NCBI GenBank assembly: GCA_963850605.1
Contig: CAWKLX010000005.1
Location: 372,001 to 436,000 of the forward strand
Direction: 5' to 3'
DNA from: BOG-908 sp963850605
GTDB taxonomy: Bacteria; Pseudomonadota; Alphaproteobacteria; Acetobacterales; Acetobacteraceae
DNA: 64,000 nucleotides
Each line of letters opens with the position of its first letter. Positions within the stretch are counted from its first letter, which is position 1. Under the pieces are notes generated by a model. It was not told the origin of the DNA, searched no databases, and saw only the letters and a list, made by a program, of their open reading frames with translations. The position numbers and the translations under genes are program-made. Shown here one piece after another: positions 1 to 7,958 of the stretch.

Positions 1-1158
1 ATGCGCGAGTTGCTGCCGCGCTCCGGTTTCGCGGCCGGTCCGGCTGACGTAGCCTTTGCTGGTTCGCTGCTGTTCGGGCTCTTTCTCGTCGGTTGGGGCC
101 TGTCCTTTATTTGGGGACCCATTGCCGACCGCTTCGGCCGCACGCGCACGCTGGCGGGCACGGTGTTGATCTACTCCGTGTTCACAGGCGCCGCCGCTTT
201 CGCCGGCAATGTTTGGGAGCTCGCGGCCTTCCGCTTCCTGGCAGGCATCGGCATCGGCGGTGAATGGGCCATGGCCGGCACCTACGTCGCGGAAGCCTGG
301 CCGGAGGACCGGCGCCGTCAAGGCGCCGGCTACTTGCAAACCGGCTATTACGCCGGCTTCTTCGTAGCGGCCGTGCTGAACTACACCGTGGGCGCCGCAT
401 ATGGCTGGCGCGCGATGTTCCTGTGCGGCCTGGCGCCGGTGATCGTTTCGATTATCACCCTGCTGCGCGTGAAAGAGCCGGCGCGCTGGGAGCAAGCGCA
501 TGGCGCCGCGCCGCGCCGCTCGCCGCTGGCCCTCATCCTCTCGCCGCCGCTGCTGCACCGCACGCTGGTCAACACCATTTTGGTGGCCGTGGCCATTATC
601 GGCCTGTGGGCAGGCGCGGTATATGAGCCGACAGCCGTCATCAAGCTGGCAACCGGCGCGGGCTACGGGCCGCAAGCCGCGCAACGCATGGCTTCCTACG
701 CGACCGGGCTGCTGTCCACCGGTACTATACTCGGCTGTTTGGTCCTGCCTGGCATCGCCGACCGGGTCGGCCGGCGCTGGACGCTCGGCCTCTATTTTGT
801 CGGTATGGCGGTCACCATCGCATCGGGCTTCGGGTGGGCATATTATCTGCCGCCTAAGTCGGCGCTGCCGGTATTTTTGGGCATCTTGTTCCTGCTGGGG
901 ATCGCCGGCGGCAATTTCGCGCTGTTCAGCCTGTGGCTGCCCGAACAATACGCCACCCAGGTGCGTGCCACCGCGTTTGCCTTCTGCACCTCCATAGGCC
1001 GCTTTGTCGGTGCCGGCGTGAACTTTGCGCTGGCCGCCGGCGTCCGCCACATGGGCACGCTTGGCGTCCCGGTTGCACTAACGGCTTTGGCCTTCGCGCT
1101 GGGCTTGCTGGTGATCCCGATGGCGGTGGAGACCCGTGGGGAGCGGCTGCCGACTTAG
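1..1158 (+). CDS. MFS transporter, metabolite:H+ symporter type (5' end cut by window)
   Basis: Inner-membrane major facilitator transporter. The classic loop signature is seen twice, as GPIADRFGRTRTLAG between the second and third helices and GIADRVGRRWTLG in the second half. About ten hydrophobic helices remain. Family members normally begin with a first helix before the ADRFGR loop region and run 420-450 residues; here only 385 residues are present and helix 1 is missing. The ATG at base 1 is therefore probably internal and the gene starts upstream of the window. The charged central segment (KEPARWEQAHG) is the usual cytoplasmic linker. Substrate cannot be told from the sequence; sugar acids or aromatic acids are typical of the nearest style. 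It converges on the MetA-family gene with a 168-base gap in which no clear terminator was seen. Confidence 0.85.
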   Translation: MRELLPRSGFAAGPADVAFAGSLLFGLFLVGWGLSFIWGPIADRFGRTRTLAGTVLIYSVFTGAAAFAGNVWELAAFRFLAGIGIGGEWAMAGTYVAEAWPEDRRRQGAGYLQTGYYAGFFVAAVLNYTVGAAYGWRAMFLCGLAPVIVSIITLLRVKEPARWEQAHGAAPRRSPLALILSPPLLHRTLVNTILVAVAIIGLWAGAVYEPTAVIKLATGAGYGPQAAQRMASYATGLLSTGTILGCLVLPGIADRVGRRWTLGLYFVGMAVTIASGFGWAYYLPPKSALPVFLGILFLLGIAGGNFALFSLWLPEQYATQVRATAFAFCTSIGRFVGAGVNFALAAGVRHMGTLGVPVALTALAFALGLLVIPMAVETRGERLPT

Positions 1159-1326
1159 AGAAACGCTGCCTGCTCGCGATAACCTTGATGTCGGATTTGA
1201 CAGGGGCGCCAGCCACGGCGCGGCCTATAGATTGTGACGCGTCCTATCCAGGCCAGTAAGATTGAGCCGCTCCAGCATTCTCTGGTCGGGACACTGCAGC
1301 GTTATACGGTCATATCAGTGAAGGAT

Positions 1327-2382
1327 TTACTCCGCGGCCTGGGCTTCGGCAAATATTCGGGCCGGGACAAGGCTTCGGGCCGGCCACTGCCAATCGGTGA
1401 GACGCGGAATCTCGCATGCCACCTCGCTGAGGTGGGTTATCCAGTTGGTGTAGAGCTTGCACGCGGCGCCGGCCCAAGTTGCCTGCAAAGACAACCCGCC
1501 CAGAATCGTGTCCAATGCCGCAATCTGCCCTGCATTCCGCTTGCACGCGGCGTCATCGTGAAAGCGCCGCAGGCGTCGTAGAATTTTTTGTGGAAAGAGT
1601 TGGTGTGGCGGCGCAGGAAGGTCATTGCGCTGGCCGTGTAGGAACCGTATCACATCGCGCCGATATTCGGCGACAAGGCTCATTGCCGAATACTCTGGAT
1701 GGCCCTGCAGAAACATTTGACAAGCGGGATCGCGCTTGAAGAAGATGTCTGCGCCTGTCAAGCGTGAACGGGCCGCTATCTCGTAACCGCGCTCGACAAG
1801 CGCCTGCTCCGGCAGGCCGTGCAGCCGCGACTGCGGCATTCGCCAGCTTCTGGGTAGGCCGCGCAGCAGATCGTGCGCTCGGGGCTTGATATCGCTGTCG
1901 AACAACCCGGACAGCTTGCCAGGCAATCTCGCGCGCTCTATGCCGTCGGCGTATAGGACGGCAGCATGGGCTGACAAACAGCACCAAATGGCAGGCGTCC
2001 TAGTCTGCCTGACAAAGTCGAACAGCCTTGTGAAGGAGGGCCAGAAAGCTTCCTCTGGCAAGCGGCTTCGGTGTGGCTCAGTGCCGGTAACGATGATCCC
2101 GTCAAATTTCTCGTATTGTAGCTCGTCAAAGTCCTCGTAGTAGGCGGCCAGATGGGCTTGCGCATCGCGCCCGCGCGCGATCCCCGGCAGCGTGTACAGG
2201 TCGAGCCTGATCGTCAGCCCCGCCGAAGCGCGGTCAAGCAGAGCACAAAATTGTCGTTCCGTCGCACGAAGCGCCGCGTCCGGAAGGTTGTTGACGAGCG
2301 CGATCCGCAATCCGTCTTGGTCGGGTCTGGGGGCTGTGGCAGAGCTGCACGCCGCCTGCGGAAGGATGTGCGTCACGGCCAT
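1327..2382 (-). CDS. Homoserine O-acyltransferase, MetA family
   Basis: Transfers a succinyl or acetyl group from CoA to the hydroxyl of homoserine, activating it for sulfur assimilation into methionine. The 351-residue protein has the MetA-family glutamine-amidotransferase-like fold: IIVTGTEP near residue 97, the catalytic cysteine Cys135 in WCCLSAHAA, and the His-Glu pair His228/Glu230 in QGHPEY. Start chosen at an ATG (MAVTHILPQ) four bases after the stop of the upstream gene; the longer open frame would overlap that gene by about 90 bases. It lies directly downstream of a MetY-like gene on the same strand, which fits an O-acylhomoserine to homocysteine route. The acyl donor cannot be decided by eye. 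The protein is longer than E. coli MetA (309) because of extra N- and C-terminal residues. Confidence 0.85.
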   Translation of the reverse strand: MAVTHILPQAACSSATAPRPDQDGLRIALVNNLPDAALRATERQFCALLDRASAGLTIRLDLYTLPGIARGRDAQAHLAAYYEDFDELQYEKFDGIIVTGTEPHRSRLPEEAFWPSFTRLFDFVRQTRTPAIWCCLSAHAAVLYADGIERARLPGKLSGLFDSDIKPRAHDLLRGLPRSWRMPQSRLHGLPEQALVERGYEIAARSRLTGADIFFKRDPACQMFLQGHPEYSAMSLVAEYRRDVIRFLHGQRNDLPAPPHQLFPQKILRRLRRFHDDAACKRNAGQIAALDTILGGLSLQATWAGAACKLYTNWITHLSEVACEIPRLTDWQWPARSLVPARIFAEAQAAE

Positions 2383-2386
2383 GGTG

Positions 2387-3703
2387 TCAGGCCGTAGCGC
2401 GAACAGGTGCGGCGTGGGACGCCACGCATGTCTGTGCCACTGCCAGAGCCTGATCCAGGTCGGCAATAATGTCATCCACGTGCTCGATCCCGATGCTCAG
2501 CCTGATCGCTTCTGGATAGACGCCAGCGCTACGCTGCTGCGTAGGTGTCATCTGGCGATGCGTCGTGGAAGCGGGGTGACAGGCCAGGGTCTTGGCGTCG
2601 CCCAGGTTGACAACCCGCTTGACCAGCTTCAGCGAGTCATAAAACGCCACCGCTGCATCATAGCCGCCGTTGACGCCCAGGGTCAGGATGGCTGGGGCGC
2701 CAAACTCGAGATACGTTCCGGCCAGTCGATGATACGGACTGTCTGTCAGCGAGGCATGATCCACCCAGGCCACATCTGGATGCATGCTGAGGAATTCGGC
2801 GGTTCGGTGCGCGTTTCGGACTTGCCGCTCGACCCGTAACGCCGCCGTCTCGATCCCCTGCAATAGCAGGAACGCGCTGAAAGGTGACAATGCCGCGCCT
2901 GCAATCCGCAGGTAAACGCTTCTGCACCTGGCTACGAACGCAGAGGTCCCAAATCTCTCCGTGTAGACCATGCCGTGGTACGACGGATCAGGGGTGCTGA
3001 ACATCGGGAAGCATTCCGCGTGCTCCGCCCAGTCAAACCGGCCGCCATCGATGATCGCGCCGCCCAGCGTGGTGCCGTGCCCACCCAAATATTTGGTCAG
3101 CGAGTGAACCACGATATCGGCACCGTGCTGGACCGGGCGAAGCTGAAACGGGGTCGCAACCGTGTTATCGACGATCAGCGGTAAGCCGTGCGAGTGTGCG
3201 ATCGTTGCAAGCTCGGCTATGTCACATATATTCCCAGCAGGGTTACCGACACTCTCACAGAAGATCGCGCGCGTCTTCGGTGTAATGCAGGCGGCAATAG
3301 CAGCGGGCGAGTGCGTCGGGGCGAACACGGCGCTCATCCCCATAGTCGGCAGCAGATGCATAAACAACGTGTGTGTCGTGCCATAGATCTGCGGGACGGA
3401 GACGATGTTGCAGCCCGGGTCGAGCAGGTTCAACACTGCATAATGTAGCGCCGCCTGTCCGGAGCTGACCGCGAGCGCTCCGGTGCCCCCTTCCAGCAAC
3501 GCCAGCCGTGATTCCAACACGGCCGTTGTGGGATTGCTGATCCGCCCGTAGCGATATCCATCCGCGTCCAGATTGAACAGCGCAGCGGCATGTTCCGCAC
3601 TATCGAAACAGTGGCCCACGGTGTGGTAGATCGGCACTGCCGTGGATCGGCCGTGATCGTCGCTTGTATAGCCTCCATGCAGAGCGACTGTCTCCAGGTG
3701 CAT
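2387..3703 (-). CDS. O-acetylhomoserine sulfhydrylase-like PLP enzyme (MetY family)
   Basis: A gamma-replacement PLP enzyme of the Cys/Met metabolism family. It would condense O-acylhomoserine with sulfide to give homocysteine, or use another nucleophile. The 438-residue length suits MetY. Seen in the sequence: start LETVALHGGY typical of MetY, YGRISNPTT near residue 52, SSGQAALHY, the cofactor aspartate in LIVDNTVATPF, and the PLP lysine Lys204 in HSLTKYLGGHGTTLGG. The open frame runs 127 codons further upstream without family similarity; I chose the ATG at 3703 because homology begins there and an AAGGA-like site lies about ten bases before it. It is co-directional with the MetA-family gene four bases downstream. 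Because the divergent neighbours are secondary-metabolism-like, a nucleophile other than sulfide is possible but unproven. Confidence 0.88.
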   Translation of the reverse strand: MHLETVALHGGYTSDDHGRSTAVPIYHTVGHCFDSAEHAAALFNLDADGYRYGRISNPTTAVLESRLALLEGGTGALAVSSGQAALHYAVLNLLDPGCNIVSVPQIYGTTHTLFMHLLPTMGMSAVFAPTHSPAAIAACITPKTRAIFCESVGNPAGNICDIAELATIAHSHGLPLIVDNTVATPFQLRPVQHGADIVVHSLTKYLGGHGTTLGGAIIDGGRFDWAEHAECFPMFSTPDPSYHGMVYTERFGTSAFVARCRSVYLRIAGAALSPFSAFLLLQGIETAALRVERQVRNAHRTAEFLSMHPDVAWVDHASLTDSPYHRLAGTYLEFGAPAILTLGVNGGYDAAVAFYDSLKLVKRVVNLGDAKTLACHPASTTHRQMTPTQQRSAGVYPEAIRLSIGIEHVDDIIADLDQALAVAQTCVASHAAPVRATA

Positions 3704-4021
3704 ACGCCTATCATCCTTACGGATCGCCATCGCGCCGCGCGAGTGCGGGCCGATGTCACCAGCCGGGCGGAAATCTGCGTTAACGGGAACGACCCGAGCA
3801 ACCCGCAGCGTAACTATTCGATGGCGTGCAGCTACATGTTGCTGACGTTCCATATCGTCTCTTAAACGTGAAGCCACCGTGCACCGTCGCCGCGGTTTCG
3901 CTTCGCCGTGTGCATGCTGGCTTCCGCCCGGCATCGGCTCGGGACGAAAGACTGGGGGCGGTGCGTTGAGGTGATAAGTGTATCGCGCCAGTTCTGCTGG
4001 CGTCGGAAGGAGCGGACGGGC
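3704..4021. promoter_or_regulatory. Divergent intergenic region between metY-like and HDO-like genes
   Basis: These 318 bases separate two divergent operons and should hold both promoters. The metY-like frame stays open across the region on the minus strand but without recognisable protein similarity. On the plus strand an AGGAG ribosome-binding site precedes the ATG at 4022. I saw no convincing -35/-10 pair, operator or S-adenosylmethionine riboswitch by eye. Confidence 0.4.
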
Positions 4022-4684
4022 ATGCAGTACATTGACACGATTGACATGATCTGCGAGCTGGACTGGGGAACGCTGACGGGCCACGATCTCGCTGCAGCCG
4101 CTCGCGCCTACTATTACTTTTCCATACAGTTCCGCGAGAACCTACTGCTCGCCCGTGCGGCGCGTCCGTTCGACACACAGTTGGTGCAACTCGTGGCAGG
4201 AGAGTGCGACACCGACAATCTTTCCCCATTTCCGGGCGTCGCGGCTCCTGGCGAGCGGATGAACCATGATGAGTTCATGTCTCGCCTGCTGGCATTGCCG
4301 CCATTTCCAGCAGACCGCCAGGTCGACGCACTGGGGCACCTATATCTGCAGAGGGTACGGTGCTTGGATGCCACCGCGCGCATCATGAGCATTGCCAGCT
4401 ATGAGGATGGCGGGCTCGAACGGGTGTTTGGTGCAATGCTCGAGGCGCCGGACTGGAACGGCCCATCATTGGCAGCCTTCCGGCACTTCCTGTCCGAACA
4501 CATACGTTTTGATAGCGACGCGGAGTTGGGGCATGGTGCCCTGAGCCGTCACATACCTGTCGATGACCGCGTCCTGCCGCTTTGGGAAGCTTTTTACGAT
4601 CTGCTGACGGATGCGGTTCCTGCCCTGCGCAGTCCGGAGATGGTGCGCGCGCATGATGTGCTGCCGGCTGAAATTGACGTCTAA
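4022..4684 (+). CDS. Heme-oxygenase-fold protein, putative diiron oxidase (HDO-like)
   Basis: A 220-residue, mainly helical protein with the spacing of heme-oxygenase-like diiron oxidases. The candidate metal ligands are Glu in RENLLLARAA, Glu and Asp in GECDTDN followed by His in MNHDEF, and the cluster EHIRFDSDAELGHG near residue 160. Members of this superfamily (UndA, BesC, the central domain of SznF) oxidise or cleave fatty acids and amino acids with two irons and O2. Start: ATG preceded by AGGAG; the open frame from 3908 is probably untranslated. It lies five bases before a PLP decarboxylase, so the two are almost certainly co-translated and may act on the same amino-acid-derived substrate. 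The third helix has an unusual spacing (HxxxDxxxExxH), so oxidase activity is not certain; a non-catalytic relative is the alternative. Confidence 0.6.
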   Translation: MQYIDTIDMICELDWGTLTGHDLAAAARAYYYFSIQFRENLLLARAARPFDTQLVQLVAGECDTDNLSPFPGVAAPGERMNHDEFMSRLLALPPFPADRQVDALGHLYLQRVRCLDATARIMSIASYEDGGLERVFGAMLEAPDWNGPSLAAFRHFLSEHIRFDSDAELGHGALSRHIPVDDRVLPLWEAFYDLLTDAVPALRSPEMVRAHDVLPAEIDV

Positions 4685-4689
4685 CGCCA

Positions 4690-6147
4690 ATGCTTGACAC
4701 CCCAGACGGGTCCTCGGGCGGCTCCAGTCCAACGGCCGCGTCTTCGTCGGGCCTTTTTCCGGATGCGGAGTTTGCGCGCAGGACAGAAATCGCTTTGTGC
4801 ACGTCGCTCGCGCAGGCGCGTTTGAGGATAGCCCGGGGACCCGTGCGCCCGCCACGGGCTGATCAGGCATTTCCAGACCTGGACAGACTCTGCTTCGACA
4901 AACCACGCAAGCTGAAGGACGTCCTTGCGTGGACGATCGAGCGGCTTGAGCGTGGCATGGTGCATGTCGCGCATCCGCGCTACTTCGGACTTTTTAACCC
5001 GACACCTAGCCTGGCCTCGCGCTGCGCAGACCAACTTGTCGGCAGCTTTAATCCGCAACTCGCGAGCGCCGTAACATCCCCGTTTCCCGTGGCGGTGGAG
5101 GCGCACGTCATTCGTGACGTGTCCCGTCGCGCTGGCCTGCCACTCGGCAGTGGCGGCCATTTCACCCAAGGCGGGTCGGAAGCGAACCTGACCGGCCTGC
5201 TATGTGCGCTCACGCGGGCCGAGCCCGGTTATGCGAACCACGGCACGCGAGCATTCGCCGGTCAGCCCACAATCTACATCTCCCGCGAGGCCCATCTTGT
5301 ATGGCTGAAAGCCGCGCACCAGACAGGCATCGGTCGCGCGGCCGTGGTCTTTGTGCCAACAGATGGACAGGGCCGGATGAGTTTATCGGCCTTGGCGGAA
5401 GCGGTCGCGGCCGATCGCAATGCGGGCCGGTTTCCGGTGATGATCGCGGCAACAGCTGGCACGACCGGTGCCGGAATGATGGACCCGTTGACAGGATGCG
5501 GACAGATCGCGCGCGCGCACGGCATCTGGTATCACATCGACGCCGCCTGGGCGGGGGCGCTACTGGCCTCCGAGCGCTTGAAACACCGCCTGTCTGGCCT
5601 AGAGTTGGCTGATTCTGTAACGCTCGACGCGCATAAATGGCTGGCGACATCGATGGGTTGCGGCATGTTCCTGGTGAGCGAGCCGGACGTACTGGCAACC
5701 GTCTTCGGTGCGGCGATGAGCTGCATGCCGTCAAGGGAAGCCGCAGATCCCTATATGACGACGGCGCAATGGTCCCGCCGGTTCATCGGACTTCGCCTTT
5801 TTGTCGCACTCGCCAGCGTCGGCTGGGCTGGCTATGGCCGCCACGTTGAGCAGGCGGTAGCGCAATCGGAACGTGTCTGCGCCAAGCTCGTCTCCCATGG
5901 CTGGATATGCGCCAACGACCCCTGCTGTGCCGTGCTTTGCATGCTGCCGCCCGGCGACGCGTCTCCCCGCGAGATTGCGCGCGAGGTTGTAGAAAGCGGG
6001 GATGCGTGGGTTTCGGCAACCGTGTTCGAGGATCAGGACGTGCTACGTATTTGCATCACGAGCGGAACTACCACAGATCGTGACGTAGACGTTCTGGCCG
6101 AAAGCCTTATTCGCGCGGCGTCCAGAAGCGTTCACTGGGCGGGGTGA
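4690..6147 (+). CDS. PLP-dependent group II amino-acid decarboxylase family protein
   Basis: A 485-residue fold-type I PLP enzyme of the aromatic-amino-acid/glutamate/diaminobutyrate decarboxylase group. Seen in order: HPRYFGLFNPTPS near residue 95, substrate-side loop GGHFTQGGSEANL (155-167), TAGTTGAGMMDPL (256-267), cofactor aspartate in YHIDAAWAGA (281-290), and the PLP lysine Lys316 in LDAHKWLATSMGCGMF. The first 30 residues are a low-complexity Ser/Gly/Ala stretch. The ATG lies five bases after the stop of the HDO-like gene, so they form a coupled pair. The substrate is not readable; tyrosine, DOPA, diaminobutyrate and sulfinoalanine decarboxylases look alike at this level, and some relatives are aldehyde synthases. 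It converges on the sugar-transferase gene with 14 bases between stops. Confidence 0.8.
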   Translation: MLDTPDGSSGGSSPTAASSSGLFPDAEFARRTEIALCTSLAQARLRIARGPVRPPRADQAFPDLDRLCFDKPRKLKDVLAWTIERLERGMVHVAHPRYFGLFNPTPSLASRCADQLVGSFNPQLASAVTSPFPVAVEAHVIRDVSRRAGLPLGSGGHFTQGGSEANLTGLLCALTRAEPGYANHGTRAFAGQPTIYISREAHLVWLKAAHQTGIGRAAVVFVPTDGQGRMSLSALAEAVAADRNAGRFPVMIAATAGTTGAGMMDPLTGCGQIARAHGIWYHIDAAWAGALLASERLKHRLSGLELADSVTLDAHKWLATSMGCGMFLVSEPDVLATVFGAAMSCMPSREAADPYMTTAQWSRRFIGLRLFVALASVGWAGYGRHVEQAVAQSERVCAKLVSHGWICANDPCCAVLCMLPPGDASPREIAREVVESGDAWVSATVFEDQDVLRICITSGTTTDRDVDVLAESLIRAASRSVHWAG

Positions 6148-6161
6148 TGCGGAATACCCGA

Positions 6162-7658
6162 TCAGTAGGCGTGCTGATCAAACGCCAGCATCGCCGCAGT
6201 GCGGGCAATGACATAGACGTCCAACGCGAGCGACCAGTTTGCGATGTAATGGCAATCTAGGGTCAGACGTCGGGAAAGTTTCTGTTCGCTGTTGATCTCG
6301 CCGCGGCAGCCATTAACTTGCGCCCAGCCGGTAATCCCAGGCTTTATGCGGTGGCGTGCACTGTAGGCCTCCACCAACTCATGCATCGGTTGCCCGGCCA
6401 CCGTCATCCCTACCGCATGCGGACGCGGCCCGACGATCGACATGTCGCCTAGAACAACGTTGAAGAATTGCGGCATCTCGTCCAGGCTCGTGCGCCGCAA
6501 AAGGCGGCCCAGGCGCGTCACGCGCGGATCGTGCCGTGTTGTTTGGGCAGCCCCAGCCTCGTCGGTGAGATCCACATACATCGTCCGAAACTTCCACACG
6601 CGGAACACCTGGTCATGAAAGCCAATTCGTCGCTGGCTGAACAGCACCGGGCCCGGGCTTTCCATCTTGATCAGTGTGGCTATCACCAACATTGCGGGCG
6701 CGACCGCTAGAAGTATAAGGCCAGCCAACACGATGTCCTCAATGCGCTTCAAAAGCCTTTGCATCAACGGAAAGGGCCGGCTTACCAAATCTATCCCGGA
6801 CAAGTCCCCCAGACGCCTGGCCGATCTCGGTCCGAGTGCGAGGGGGGGGCCGTCGGGAAGGACTGTAACATCGATCGCGAGCCGGGCTAGGCGTGTGACC
6901 AGGGTCGCGGTTGACTCGCACAGCAGCGCACCATTTTTGCCAGACGCCATGATCAGAACACGATCAAATCGATTCGCACGCACCTCCGCCTCGATAGCGT
7001 CTACCGAGCAGACGCCGTACGCCAAACCCATGGCCTGATGTGGGCCTATGGTGGACACGGCGGTGCTTGCCGTTGCACTCACCCGGCCAGAAGTTGCGCG
7101 CTCGATGCGCGCCGCCGCCCATCGCGCGGCCAAGGGCGTCTCGGCCACCACGAGCGCATGCTCTACGTGGCGCCCGTCCTGGATAGCGGCTTTCAGACAT
7201 TCGGACCAGACAATGCGTACTGCCAGGATGCATGCCGCCGCGCATAGCGCACATCCAGTCTGCCGGGCCGGCAAGGCGCCATTCGTTTGGCAGCCAACGG
7301 TGACCAGTAGCACTATCCCGAACGTCGTTATTACAGCCCACGCGATGCGCGGCAGCACGGGGCGTCCCGAAAGCATCATTGCTTCATCGTAGAGTTGCTG
7401 ACTGTGCGCGGCCAAGAGCCAGACCGCAACTGCCGCCGCCGTTCCAGCCCAGGGATGAACAGCATGCGGCACGCCCGGCACGGCAACGAGTTGCATTGTG
7501 TAAACGCCGGCGGCCGTGCCCGCGGCTTCAAGCAAGAGCACGGCGGTGAGCCAACGATGCACAGACAAGCGCCCAGAGGGCACGTCGCGTCCAGTCGTGG
7601 GCCGAGTGGGCACTGTTCCAGTATCGGAAATCTCTATCGGCAAACGGCTGAGCAGCAT
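6162..7658 (-). CDS. Undecaprenyl-phosphate sugar-1-phosphate transferase (exopolysaccharide priming)
   Basis: Inner-membrane enzyme that loads the first sugar phosphate onto undecaprenyl phosphate to start a polysaccharide repeat. The N-terminal half has several membrane helices and a CoA-binding-like soluble segment. The C-terminal half is the bacterial sugar transferase domain: FSQRRIGFHDQVFRVWKFRT, then RLGRLLRRTSLDEMPQFFNV, GDMSIVGPRPH, and KPGITGWAQVNGCRGE. About 498 residues from the ATG at 7658, near the usual length for WcaJ/GumD-like enzymes; the longer frame from 7805 adds a Cys/Arg-rich stretch with no membrane character. No other exopolysaccharide genes adjoin it, so it is an isolated priming enzyme here. 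Confidence 0.88.
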   Translation of the reverse strand: MLLSRLPIEISDTGTVPTRPTTGRDVPSGRLSVHRWLTAVLLLEAAGTAAGVYTMQLVAVPGVPHAVHPWAGTAAAVAVWLLAAHSQQLYDEAMMLSGRPVLPRIAWAVITTFGIVLLVTVGCQTNGALPARQTGCALCAAACILAVRIVWSECLKAAIQDGRHVEHALVVAETPLAARWAAARIERATSGRVSATASTAVSTIGPHQAMGLAYGVCSVDAIEAEVRANRFDRVLIMASGKNGALLCESTATLVTRLARLAIDVTVLPDGPPLALGPRSARRLGDLSGIDLVSRPFPLMQRLLKRIEDIVLAGLILLAVAPAMLVIATLIKMESPGPVLFSQRRIGFHDQVFRVWKFRTMYVDLTDEAGAAQTTRHDPRVTRLGRLLRRTSLDEMPQFFNVVLGDMSIVGPRPHAVGMTVAGQPMHELVEAYSARHRIKPGITGWAQVNGCRGEINSEQKLSRRLTLDCHYIANWSLALDVYVIARTAAMLAFDQHAY

Positions 7659-7958
7659 GAGTGTCGCCTGTATCGTCGGAAAGGCGTCGGCGCGCATGCG
7701 ACCGCACCATGCCACGTGCATGCCACTGCGCTCCGGCCTGCGCGGATTTGAGCATGTTCGACATGATGGGCGAAGAACGAGTTGCATCAGCGCGCCTGGG
7801 TACACCGGCGAGGTTTCTACCGACCGTCTCGGCCAACATCCAACCAGAATGTTCGGGCAGGGTGGAGATTATCCTAGGCGTGTTGATGGGCGAGCATCTA
7901 GAGCCTGCGGTGGTAACACCGGTAGACCACAAGCGCGGACTGCGATGCGGAGATTTGT

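Noticed and set aside
1159..1326. Search for a terminator between the MFS and MetA-family genes
   Set aside because: No stem followed by a T-run was visible, so none is claimed.
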